From: Bacillota bacterium
Lineage (GTDB): Bacteria > Bacillota > Clostridia > Christensenellales > Aristaeellaceae
Length of the DNA stretch: 8,222 nt
Reading direction: 5' to 3'
Assembly: GCA_023404345.1 (NCBI GenBank)
Contig: JAEYCB010000022.1
Location: 1 to 8,222 of the forward strand
Shown here: positions 1 to 5,475 of the stretch, in pieces
Numbering within the stretch: position 1 is the stretch's first letter
Layout: each line of letters starts with the position of its first letter
Translations under genes and position numbers: made by a program
Notes under the pieces: generated by a model
Database searches by the model: none
Told to the model about the DNA's origin: nothing
Seen by the model: only the letters and a program-made list of their open reading frames with translations

Positions 1-69
1 CTCTTTTTTCTTCGTCCGCACCTGCGCCAGCTCATCGCTGAATGCGGAAATCGTCATCTGCTTATCCAT
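1..69 (-). CDS. N-terminus of a probable IS5-family transposase (partial)
   Basis: Twenty-three codons run open from an ATG at 69 to the window edge: M-D-K-Q-M-T-I-S-A-F-S-D-E-L-A-Q-V-R-T-K then K-K-E. A short opening with a phenylalanine-led motif and a 'V-R-T-K-K-K-E' basic stretch is typical of the start of IS5-type DDE transposases in Firmicutes. No Shine-Dalgarno sequence precedes the ATG. A TATAAT box ends only six bases upstream, so the message would be leaderless or nearly so. Expression is likely low, as usual for transposases. The catalytic DDE residues are out of view, so the family call rests on the N-terminal look and on the IS-like boundary at 122. Confidence 0.5.
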   Translation of the reverse strand, partial: MDKQMTISAFSDELAQVRTKKKE

Positions 70-75
70 ACGTCC

Positions 76-81
76 ATTATA
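76..81 (-). promoter_or_regulatory. TATAAT -10 box for the transposase
   Basis: A perfect TATAAT reads on the minus strand from 81 to 76, with the candidate ATG at 69. No good -35 is present at 16-18 bases upstream (AGCAAA is the hexamer at 17). The short distance implies transcription starting at or very near the start codon. Confidence 0.4.
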
Positions 82-201
82 TCATATTGGCCTGCGTTTT
101 GCTTTTTTTATGCGGTATTGCCTTAGATGAATCAGACACAGCCGGCGAACCGTATCGGCGTGCCGTTCCATGGCCCGGTTGACCTCCTGCTCGCTGCGCA
201 T
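82..201 (-). pseudogene. Sigma-70 family (ECF-like) sigma factor, truncated by insertion
   Basis: A 39-codon frame begins MRSEQEVNRAMERHADTVRR and continues L-C-L-I-H-L. This is the characteristic start of region 2 in a group of clostridial sigma-70/ECF factors, where a charged 'EVN-A-ER-ADTVRR' helix is followed by 'HLKN-ADTEDIFQ'. Here the family pattern stops after H-L(-R-Q-Y) and the frame ends 'R-I-K-K-A-K-R-R-P-I' in sequence that appears to belong to an insertion sequence. Intact members are about 160-190 residues, so region 2 is mostly lost and region 4 is absent. The start is fixed by an in-frame TAA only nine codons upstream, which is the stop of the repeat protein. The SD is weak (GGGA, about 7 bases away). 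The 24-base gap to the upstream gene implies one operon. The rest of the gene should lie beyond the element. Confidence 0.65.
123..126. other. Candidate IS target-site copy (CTAA)
   Basis: Minus-strand CTAA sits between the sigma-factor codons for H-L and the GG that appears to open the insertion sequence. CTAA fits the YTAR target of IS5-group elements. The partner copy would be at the far end of the element, outside the window. Confidence 0.35.
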
Positions 202-225
202 ACCGTGTCCCGCTTTCCTGCTTCG

Positions 226-552
226 TTATCTGCCCCTCCGTTGATCACGCCCTGCTCCGTACATACCGCAGCCCGTACCCGCGTTGTCGCACACACCGTC
301 ACCATCCGCGTCCACATAGCCGCGGCCCGCGCAATACATACCGCAGCCCGTGCTCGCATTGTCGCACACACCGTCACCATCCGCGTCCACATAACTGCGG
401 CCCGCGCCGTACATACTGCGGCCCGCGCCCAGGTTGTCGCACACGCCGTCGCTGTCCGCATCCACATAGCCGCGACCATACGCAGCCAGCGCCCCCGTCA
501 CGCCCATGCACAGTACCGCCGCTACCAGAATCGCCATGATTCGTTTCTTCAT
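226..552 (-). CDS. Small exported protein with three 25-residue DxDxDG repeats
   Basis: The 108-residue product begins MKKRIMAILVAAVLCMGVTG-ALA, a clear Sec signal peptide with probable cleavage after ALA (about residue 24). The mature part is three tandem 25-residue repeats (residues 29-53, 54-78, 79-103), each opening Y-V-D-A-D-[SG]-D-G-V-C-D-N, then a short basic tail QRRGR. The D-x-D-x-D-G-x-x-D spacing resembles dockerin or thrombospondin-type-3 calcium loops, and every loop carries one Cys, with extra Cys in repeats 2 and 3. Calcium or other metal binding outside the membrane is an inference. The start at 552 is chosen over an upstream ATG (627) because GGGAGG lies 12 bases before it and the signal peptide begins there. 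The next gene, a sigma factor, follows in the same frame 24 bases later, suggesting co-expression. I know no assigned function for this type. Confidence 0.8.
   Translation of the reverse strand: MKKRIMAILVAAVLCMGVTGALAAYGRGYVDADSDGVCDNLGAGRSMYGAGRSYVDADGDGVCDNASTGCGMYCAGRGYVDADGDGVCDNAGTGCGMYGAGRDQRRGR
244..468 (-). repeat. Three tandem 75-bp repeats encoding the DxDxDG units
   Basis: The units run (minus strand) 468..394, 393..319 and 318..244. The second and third are nearly identical over the loop-coding 36 bases, while the first is more diverged (S for G in the loop, different linker). The pattern fits recent in-frame tandem duplication, so copy number may vary between strains. Confidence 0.85.
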
Positions 553-663
553 AATAGATTTCGCCTCCCTTTGATCGCTCGTCGTTTCCGACGGCACCTT
601 CAATACGTCTGATGGGAGACAATCCACTCACCAAATGCAAATTTTTTTGAAGTCCGACGTTTT
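553..663 (-). promoter_or_regulatory. Intergenic leader of the repeat-protein/sigma operon
   Basis: This holds no gene. On the minus strand it contains a dyad GTCT-N6-AGAC (620..607) and, nearer the gene, a CGTCG-GAAA-CGACG hairpin with a GNRA-type loop just before the GGGAGG site. No standard TTGACA/TATAAT pair is evident. With a sigma factor in the operon, an autoregulated ECF-type promoter is a reasonable guess but is not shown. No terminator follows the Nudix gene, so read-through from it is also possible. Confidence 0.3.
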
Positions 664-1248
664 TTATTGCTGCCCGCCCTCCGGCCCGGTCATGGCGCGC
701 AGCTTGCAGTTCAGCTTATGATATACCCGTGCACAAAGCCACGGCTCGGCGGGCGTTGTTTCGCTCCCCTCCAGGGTGAACCAGCGCACACCGCTATTTT
801 CGTCAGGCTTCACGGTTAATGCTTCGCCTTCATTGGCCTCCAGCAGATAGGTCACATTCAGGTGCAGGTGAGACGATACGTAGGCCCCACGCTTTTCATG
901 CCCGTCCACGGTCAGCACCTCCAGGCTGAAGATGTCCTCCGATACCGGGCGTGCCGACTGAATGCCGCTTTCCTCCCAGGCCTCGCGCAGTGCCACGGCC
1001 AGCAGGTCACTTTCCCCGTCGGCATGTCCACCCAGCCAAGACCAGGAATGATAGATGTTGTGATAGGCCATCAGCACCCGCGTGCGGGCGGGATTGACGA
1101 TCCAGGCCGAGGCTGTGAAATGCGCCAGCGGGTTGTGCCGGGTTAAAACATCCGGTTCGCGCCGTAGGCAGTCCATCAGCAGCGCGCGGTCGCGCGTCTC
1201 CTGCTCGTTAAAGGGAATATAGGCGGCAAGCTGCTCCATCAGCGTCAT
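664..1248 (-). CDS. Nudix hydrolase
   Basis: The 194-residue protein contains a Nudix box at residues 74-96, G-HADGE-S-DLLAVAL-REAWEESGI, matching GX5EX7REUXEEXGU except that the first conserved Glu is Ser80. The metal-binding R88-E89...E92-E93 core is intact. The segment from HFTASAWIVNP (43-53) through GGHADG is typical of a Nudix subgroup with 'HFTASAWVV...GGHADGD' sequences. Family members hydrolyse a nucleoside diphosphate linked to another moiety; the substrate cannot be read from sequence. It should be cytosolic, with no signal or membrane segment. The start is supported by AGGAGG (1263..1258) nine bases upstream. It has its own strong promoter and is divergent from the SCIFF operon. 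No hairpin terminator follows it. Confidence 0.9.
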   Translation of the reverse strand: MTLMEQLAAYIPFNEQETRDRALLMDCLRREPDVLTRHNPLAHFTASAWIVNPARTRVLMAYHNIYHSWSWLGGHADGESDLLAVALREAWEESGIQSARPVSEDIFSLEVLTVDGHEKRGAYVSSHLHLNVTYLLEANEGEALTVKPDENSGVRWFTLEGSETTPAEPWLCARVYHKLNCKLRAMTGPEGGQQ

Positions 1249-1287
1249 GGCGGGGGACCTCCTGGGACGTTTATGAGTGGTTTATTT

Positions 1288-1316
1288 ATTATAGCATAGC
1301 ACGCAGATCGCGACAA
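1288..1316 (-). promoter_or_regulatory. Sigma-A promoter of the Nudix gene
   Basis: On the minus strand TTGTCG (1316..1311) is followed after 17 bases by a perfect TATAAT (1293..1288), which also has an extended TGC just before it. The box lies about 40 bases from the start codon. It is back-to-back with the SCIFF promoter, with 33 bases between the two -35 boxes. Confidence 0.7.
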
Positions 1317-1349
1317 ATCTCCCTTTTTTCATCCGCGCCCGCAAAAATC

Positions 1350-1378
1350 TTGAAAAGCGCCGCCGCATGCTGTATAAT
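1350..1378 (+). promoter_or_regulatory. Sigma-A promoter of the SCIFF operon
   Basis: TTGAAA (1350-1355), a 17-base spacer and a perfect TATAAT (1373-1378) form a near-consensus promoter, expected to be strong and constitutive. It lies 42 bases before the SCIFF start codon. Confidence 0.8.
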
Positions 1379-1420
1379 AAAAGTTGCATAATGAAATTTC
1401 GCATTGGAGGGATATCCGTC

Positions 1421-1615
1421 ATGAAGCATATCAAGCCCATCTCTCAGCCCTGCCTGCGTCAGTCCCTGGCCCACGGTGGCTGCGGTGAATGCCAGAGCTC
1501 CTGCCAGAGCGCCTGCAAGACCAGCTGCACTGTCGCCAATCAGAGCTGCGCCAACAAGGACAATCAGGTTCTGGCCGGCCGCGAGGGCAAGGTGAACCAC
1601 TCTTTCGGCAAATAA
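1421..1615 (+). CDS. SCIFF ribosomally made peptide precursor
   Basis: This 64-residue peptide opens MKHIKPI and contains GGCGECQSSCQSACKTSCTV, the hallmark of SCIFF (six cysteines in forty-five residues), the substrate of the radical-SAM maturase encoded next. The six family cysteines are C21, C24, C28, C32, C36 and C43; C11 is an extra one. In the Clostridium thermocellum homologue CteA a thioether links the Cys of ACKTS to the Thr after the next Cys, which here would be C32 and T37 (by analogy). The tail after C43 runs another 21 residues to ...VNHSFGK, whereas family members usually end soon after the last Cys. The start at 1421 is chosen for GGAGG ten bases upstream and for MKHIK, the family N-terminus; an ATG at 1367 lies inside the promoter. 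The biological role of mature SCIFF is not known. Confidence 0.93.
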   Translation: MKHIKPISQPCLRQSLAHGGCGECQSSCQSACKTSCTVANQSCANKDNQVLAGREGKVNHSFGK

Positions 1616-1631
1616 GCCACATGACCCCTGC

Positions 1632-1665
1632 CGCCGCATTGCTCCGGTGCGATGCGGCGTTTTTT
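1632..1665 (+). terminator. Intrinsic terminator/attenuator between SCIFF and its maturase
   Basis: CGCCGCAT (1632-1639) pairs perfectly with ATGCGGCG (1652-1659), extended inward by T-G, G-C and C-G pairs around the loop TCCGGT, and is followed by six T residues (1660-1665). It lies 17 bases after the SCIFF stop and 36 before the maturase start. No new promoter is evident between it and the maturase, so the maturase probably depends on read-through. Confidence 0.85.
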
Positions 1666-1700
1666 AATGTGATTTCAATCCATCAGGAGGATTTTCTTTT

Positions 1701-3056
1701 ATGATTCATCTTTTTGAGGCTCTTGGCCGCAAAATGGCGCTGGACGTAGGCAGCGGCGCGGTGATGGCGCTGGACGACATCGCCTATGACGCGCTCTCCC
1801 TGCTTTTGGAGGACCGAAACGCGGATATTGCCGCGCGCCTTGCGGAAAAATACCCCCGTGAGGAGGCAGAGGAAACCGTTTCGGAGCTTCGCCAGCTCAT
1901 CGACGAGGGGTATCTTGACACCCCCGACGACTACTCCGACGTAAAGCCCGCCGACAGCGGCGTGGTCAAAGCGATGTGCCTGCATGCCGCGCACGACTGT
2001 AACCTGCGCTGCAAGTACTGCTTTGCCGACACAGGTGAATACCACATGCACAGCCGCTGCCTGCTCAGCGCCGAAACCGGCAAGAAGGCGCTGGATTGGC
2101 TGGTTGCCCACAGCGGAGGCCGCAAGAACCTGGAGGTGGACTTCTTCGGCGGCGAGCCGCTGATGAACTTCCCCGTCATCAAGGAGGTCGTGGCCTACGG
2201 CCGCGAGCTGGAAAAGCGCTACGGCAAGGTGTTTAAGTTTACCACCACCACCAACGCCGTCCTTATGAACGACGAGATCATGGACTTCCTCAACCGCGAG
2301 ATGGACAACGTGGTCATCTCCATCGACGGGCGGCCGGAGGTGCATGACCGCATGCGCCCCACCCCCAACGGCAAGGGCAGCTACGACCTCATCATCGAAA
2401 AGGCGAAGGAGTTTGCCCGGCGGCGCGGCCAGCAGCGCTATTACCTGCGCGGCACGTTCACCCGCTACAACCTGGACTTTGCAAACGACGTGCTGCATCT
2501 GGCGGACCAGGGCTTTGAGCAGCTCTCCATCGAGCCGGTCGTTACCGATGAGAGCCACGACTACGCCATCCGCGAAAGCGACCTGCCCCGCGTGTTTGAG
2601 GAATACGAGCGTCTGGGCCGCGAGTATGTGATCCGCCGCCGCGAGGACGGCAAGTGGTTCAGCTTCTTCCACTTCATGGTGGATCTCACCGGCGGTCCCT
2701 GCCTTCGCAAGCGCCTGACCGGCTGCGGCGCGGGCAACGAGTATGTGGCCGTGACTGCCGAAGGTGACATCTACCCCTGCCACCAGTTCGTAGGCCGCGA
2801 GGGCATGCGCATGGGTTCGGTGCTGGACGGCACCTTTGATACCGCCATGCAGGCGCGCTTCCAGCAAAACACCGTGCTCACCAAGGAGAAATGCTCCCAG
2901 TGCTGGGCGCGCTTCTATTGCAGCGGCGGCTGCCAGGCCAACGCCCACGCCTTTAACGGTGATATCTCCAAGCCTTACGACATGGAATGCAAACTTGAGC
3001 AAAAGCGCCTGGAATGCGCCATGGCCATCCAGGCAATAGAGCGCGAAAACGCCTGA
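1701..3056 (+). CDS. Radical SAM SCIFF peptide maturase (thioether-forming)
   Basis: The 451-residue enzyme cross-links SCIFF through Cys-Thr thioethers, as shown for C. thermocellum CteB. The N-terminal 80 residues look like the winged-helix RRE that binds leader peptides. The SAM [4Fe-4S] motif CX3CX2C is C100-NLR-C104-KY-C107, with the SAM-contacting GGEP at 150-153. A SPASM-type C-terminus holds the auxiliary-cluster cysteines: C334, C342 and C360, then C398-x2-C401-x5-C407-x3-C411, and C430. All expected motifs are intact and the length is normal for the family. AGGAGG (1685-1690) lies ten bases before the ATG. It is second in the SCIFF operon, behind an intrinsic terminator. The stop is TGA, showing that TGA is a normal stop here. 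No clear terminator follows. Confidence 0.95.
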   Translation: MIHLFEALGRKMALDVGSGAVMALDDIAYDALSLLLEDRNADIAARLAEKYPREEAEETVSELRQLIDEGYLDTPDDYSDVKPADSGVVKAMCLHAAHDCNLRCKYCFADTGEYHMHSRCLLSAETGKKALDWLVAHSGGRKNLEVDFFGGEPLMNFPVIKEVVAYGRELEKRYGKVFKFTTTTNAVLMNDEIMDFLNREMDNVVISIDGRPEVHDRMRPTPNGKGSYDLIIEKAKEFARRRGQQRYYLRGTFTRYNLDFANDVLHLADQGFEQLSIEPVVTDESHDYAIRESDLPRVFEEYERLGREYVIRRREDGKWFSFFHFMVDLTGGPCLRKRLTGCGAGNEYVAVTAEGDIYPCHQFVGREGMRMGSVLDGTFDTAMQARFQQNTVLTKEKCSQCWARFYCSGGCQANAHAFNGDISKPYDMECKLEQKRLECAMAIQAIERENA

Positions 3057-3202
3057 CCGCGTTCCCTTTTCCTCCCCTCCGTGCCAAATATGAACGCGTA
3101 TGCCATTCGGCTTTCCAAATTTACAAAAGGATTTTCATGGCTCGTTCATGATAAGGTCAAAAATTCCCGCTATAATAAGCGCGTAGTAAGGAGGGACACT
3201 AC
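3057..3202 (+). promoter_or_regulatory. Promoter region of htrA with TTCATG direct repeats
   Basis: A perfect TATAAT lies at 3171-3176, 26 bases before the start codon, but no good -35 hexamer is found 16-18 bases upstream (ATGATA at 17). Just upstream are direct repeats TTTCATG (3133-3139) and GTTCATG (3144-3150), 11 bp apart, with a related TTTACA at 3120-3125. A weak -35 overlapped by helical-repeat sites is the usual design of a promoter activated by an OmpR-family response regulator. The octamers resemble the TTTTCACA-type elements I recall from CssRS-controlled htrA promoters of Bacillus subtilis. Confidence 0.5.
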
Positions 3203-4471
3203 ATGAAGAGCAACAACAATCATTCCGGAAAGAATTTCTACGCTTTTACCTCGGCGGCACTCGCGCTCATGCTGATGGTCGTCGCCTCGGTTTCCCTGTT
3301 CAATCATGATAGCACCGCAGGTGCGGAGGCTGTCACGCTCACCGAAAACGCCACTGTCGTCACCAGTCCCTTCACGGAGGCTGTTGAAAAGGTACGCGGC
3401 AGCGTGGTAGGCGTCAACAATTACACCACCTACCGCAACAGCTATTATGGCTTCGGCTTTGGCTACGGCTACGGCAGGGGCTATGATGACGACGAAGACA
3501 CCAGCCGCCAGGTGCTGCAAGGCAGCGGCAGCGGCGTGGTAGTAGCAGACGGCTATGTGCTGACCAACTACCATGTGGTAGAAGATGCTACCATGCTGGA
3601 GGTCACCAGCGGCGACAAGGTCTATCCCGCCGAGCTCAAAGGCACTGACGAGGCCAAGGACATCGCCGTGCTGTATGTTGAGGATCTGGACATCGAGCCC
3701 GTGGTTCTGGGCGACAGCGACCAGCTGGCCGTGGGCGACTGGGCCATCTGCATCGGCAACCCGCTTAGCTTCACCGGCACCACCACCGTGGGCGTGATCT
3801 CCGCGCTCAACCGTGAGGTCACCAGCAGCTCCACCGATGCCTATGGCAAGCGCGCCGTCAACACCATGATCCAGACCGATGCGGCCATCAACGCCGGCAA
3901 CAGCGGCGGCGGCATGTTCAACGTCGCGGGCGAGCTCATCGGTATTCCCAGCATTAAGTACACCGGCTCTATGTTCACTGGCAGCACTGTTGAGGGCATC
4001 GGCATGGCCATCCCGATCAATGAGGCCAAGGACCTGATCAACGACGTGCTCGCTGGCAACGGTAATGTGGAGAGCTCCTCCAGCACCACGCAGGGCAGCA
4101 ACAGCATCTCCAACGGCGACAAGCCCCGCATCGGCGTGACCGTCAGCAACCTCAATCCCAACAGCTATGCCGTAGCCAACAGCATTATCCCCACCGGCGC
4201 CTATGTGCAGGATGTGGAGAGCGGCTCTCCGGCTGAAAAGGCGGGCGTACAGGTGGCCGACATCGTGGTCGAGGTGGATGGTACCCGCGTCTCCAGCATG
4301 GAGGAGATGACCTCCATCCTGCAGAGCAAGCAGGCGGGCGACACCGCAACCCTGAAGGTCTACCGCGTGGAGGGTGGCCTGGACAGCTATGAGGACCAGA
4401 CCTCCATTCCCGACGGCGAGTATATCGACCTGACCGTGGAGCTGGCTATGCTTGATGCAGCAGCGCAGTAA
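3203..4471 (+). CDS. HtrA/DegP-like membrane-anchored serine protease with PDZ domain
   Basis: The 422-residue protein has a short basic cytoplasmic end and one transmembrane segment (about 14-33), placing the protease outside the membrane. The S1C trypsin-like domain (about 55-285) shows the triad: H124 in TNYHVV, D153 in KDIAVL, S234 in GNSGGGMF. The usual motif is GNSGGP, so the Pro is Gly here. A Tyr/Gly-rich, acidic loop (79-100) precedes the core. A Ser-rich linker (about 290-303) leads to a single PDZ domain (about 305-395) containing G-S-P-A-E-K-A-G. Family members degrade misfolded exported proteins and are usually induced by secretion stress. AAGGAGGG (3188-3195) is seven bases before the ATG. 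It appears monocistronic, between its own promoter and terminator. Confidence 0.95.
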   Translation: MKSNNNHSGKNFYAFTSAALALMLMVVASVSLFNHDSTAGAEAVTLTENATVVTSPFTEAVEKVRGSVVGVNNYTTYRNSYYGFGFGYGYGRGYDDDEDTSRQVLQGSGSGVVVADGYVLTNYHVVEDATMLEVTSGDKVYPAELKGTDEAKDIAVLYVEDLDIEPVVLGDSDQLAVGDWAICIGNPLSFTGTTTVGVISALNREVTSSSTDAYGKRAVNTMIQTDAAINAGNSGGGMFNVAGELIGIPSIKYTGSMFTGSTVEGIGMAIPINEAKDLINDVLAGNGNVESSSSTTQGSNSISNGDKPRIGVTVSNLNPNSYAVANSIIPTGAYVQDVESGSPAEKAGVQVADIVVEVDGTRVSSMEEMTSILQSKQAGDTATLKVYRVEGGLDSYEDQTSIPDGEYIDLTVELAMLDAAAQ

Positions 4472-4489
4472 ATCCAAACCAACCCCAAA

Positions 4490-4520
4490 GGGGACCGGAT
4501 CGCTCCGGTCCCCTTTTTTT
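4490..4520 (+). terminator. Intrinsic terminator of htrA
   Basis: GGGGACCGGA (4490-4499) and TCCGGTCCCC (4504-4513) form a perfect 10-bp stem with loop TCGC, followed by seven T residues. It begins 18 bases after the htrA stop. Confidence 0.95.
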
Positions 4521-4593
4521 ATCAATATTCCGATCCTTTTATACATCATCGCTTTTTCGAGCATCCAAGGCGCGCAAAAGGTGCAGCACAAAC

Positions 4594-4622
4594 AAAAAAG
4601 ACCGCTGTGCGCGGTCTTTTTT
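4594..4622. terminator. Bidirectional intrinsic terminator
   Basis: AAAAAAGACCGC (4594-4605) and GCGGTCTTTTTT (4611-4622) are exact inverted repeats around a five-base loop. Either strand gives a GC stem followed by six T residues. It can stop the minus-strand flavin reductase transcript and any htrA read-through. Confidence 0.9.
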
Positions 4623-4632
4623 ATAAGCTGAA

Positions 4633-4657
4633 GGCCGGAAGTCAATCGCTTCCGGCC
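4633..4657 (-). other. Perfect 9-bp hairpin after the flavin reductase gene
   Basis: GGCCGGAAG (4633-4641) and CTTCCGGCC (4649-4657) pair perfectly around a seven-base loop. No T run follows on either strand, so it is more likely a 3'-end stabilising hairpin ahead of the real terminator than a terminator itself. Confidence 0.55.
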
Positions 4658-4686
4658 CCAGACCTTACTGCTGAAATTCTGCTTAC

Positions 4687-5475
4687 TTACTGTGCCAGAA
4701 TGCTTTCCATCGCATGCTCACCGGCGATTGCGCCGCTGAACATGGCGTTGGCGAGGCTGGCCATACCGTAGGCTGTTTCGCCAGCAGCATAGAGGTTCTC
4801 AATCACATTACCCTGGGCGTCGATCACTTCGCAATGGTCGCCTACTTCCAAGCCGGAATAGGTGGCTGTAAGGGGTGCACACATAGGAATGGCGTAGTAG
4901 CTGGGTCCCTCCAGAAAAATCATGTTCTCAGCAGGCACGCCGAAGGCATCCTCGATCTCACCGTTGCGGGCCTGCGTATAGGTCTTGACGGTCTCAGCCA
5001 GCATTACAGGATCAATGCCCAACTGCTCCGCTAGAGATTCGATGCTGTCAGCGCGGGTGATAATGTGCTGCTCGGAAGATGCCTCTAGCGCTGTCACAGC
5101 GGGATGGTTAGAATCCACAATGATATAAGCTCAGTTCCCGGGCTGCTCGTACAAAGCATTGCACATGCCCACTGTGTCGAAGCCCGCACCATCGTTGAAG
5201 AAGCGCTCGCCTTCCTGGTTCACAATCAGTGTGGAGGCCGCGCCACCATACAGCGAATAGCGCAGATCGCTATCGATACCTATGCGGGCATCCGGTCCGA
5301 AGTATCCGTCCATCAGCTTGCCCACCTGGAAATTCACATCAAAGTTTTTCTGCATCATTTTCACGCCATCGCCAGTGCTGCCGCCATTGACGTAGATCAC
5401 GTTTCCTTCCAGCTGCGGGTAGTAAGTGTAGAGCATTTCGGCGTTGTTGACAATGCCGCCAGTAGCGATAATCAC
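4687..5475 (-). pseudogene. C-terminal remnants of the flavin reductase
   Basis: The frame after the shift reads V-I-I-A-T-G-G-I-V-N-N-A-E-M-L and gives 114 codons (5475-5134) to the in-frame TGA. The same frame continues A-Y-I-I-V-D-S-N-H-P for 147 codons to TAA. Family landmarks are present on both sides: TGDG, V-N-x-E-G-E-R-F-F-N-D, and N-L-Y-A-A-G-E-T-A-Y-G near the end. No ribosome binding site precedes either fragment, so independent translation is not expected. Confidence 0.7.
5131..5133 (-). other. In-frame premature TGA in the flavin reductase
   Basis: The codons read E-Q-P-G-N, TGA, A-Y-I-I-V-D-S with uninterrupted family-like sequence on both sides. One transition from CGA (Arg) would produce it. 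The SCIFF maturase ends in TGA, so general reassignment of TGA is not supported. No convincing SECIS hairpin follows. Confidence 0.8.

Larger units (their letters stand above)
1..122 (-). mobile_element. Left end of an IS5-group-like insertion sequence (partial)
   Basis: Read on the minus strand, the sigma-factor reading frame loses family similarity just after a CTAA (126..123). The DNA then continues GGCAATACCGCATAAAAAAA, a TATAAT box, and a transposase-like start. IS5-group elements begin with GG, insert at YTAR with a 4-bp duplication, and start their transposase close to the end; the terminal bases also share a GG-N1-A-N4-CG-N1-ATAA pattern with the IS5 end as I remember it. The other end, the second inverted repeat and the second CTAA copy lie outside the window, so the element is inferred. 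The exact boundary could sit up to about 17 bases further left, because the codons for Q and Y after the CTAA could also belong to the sigma factor. Confidence 0.5.

Noticed and set aside
244..468. CRISPR-like array from the regularly spaced 75-bp repeats
   Set aside because: The units are contiguous and in frame, with no unique spacers. They encode protein repeats.
127..612. Plus-strand 161-codon frame rich in H-T-A-A-R-A repeats
   Set aside because: It is antisense to the 75-bp repeats of the exported protein. It has no ribosome binding site, and its repetition mirrors the real gene.
1359..1368. GCCGCCGCAT in the SCIFF promoter spacer, repeated in the terminator stem (1630-1639)
   Set aside because: A ten-base match in GC-rich DNA is likely chance, and the spacer copy is not transcribed.
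1683..3002. 439-codon minus-strand frame opposite the SCIFF maturase
   Set aside because: It is an antisense shadow in GC-rich coding DNA. The plus-strand frame has all radical SAM and SPASM motifs and a good ribosome binding site.
3170..4645. 491-codon minus-strand frame opposite htrA
   Set aside because: It is longer than htrA but has a low-complexity Ala/His/Gly composition and runs through two terminators. It has no family-like motifs.
5131..5133. TGA as a selenocysteine or reassigned codon
   Set aside because: The position is not a known Cys/Sec site in the family. The only nearby hairpin (CGCTG-TGA-CAGCG, about 30 bases on) has no SECIS-like loop, TGA is used as a stop elsewhere in the window, and a second lesion exists in the same gene.
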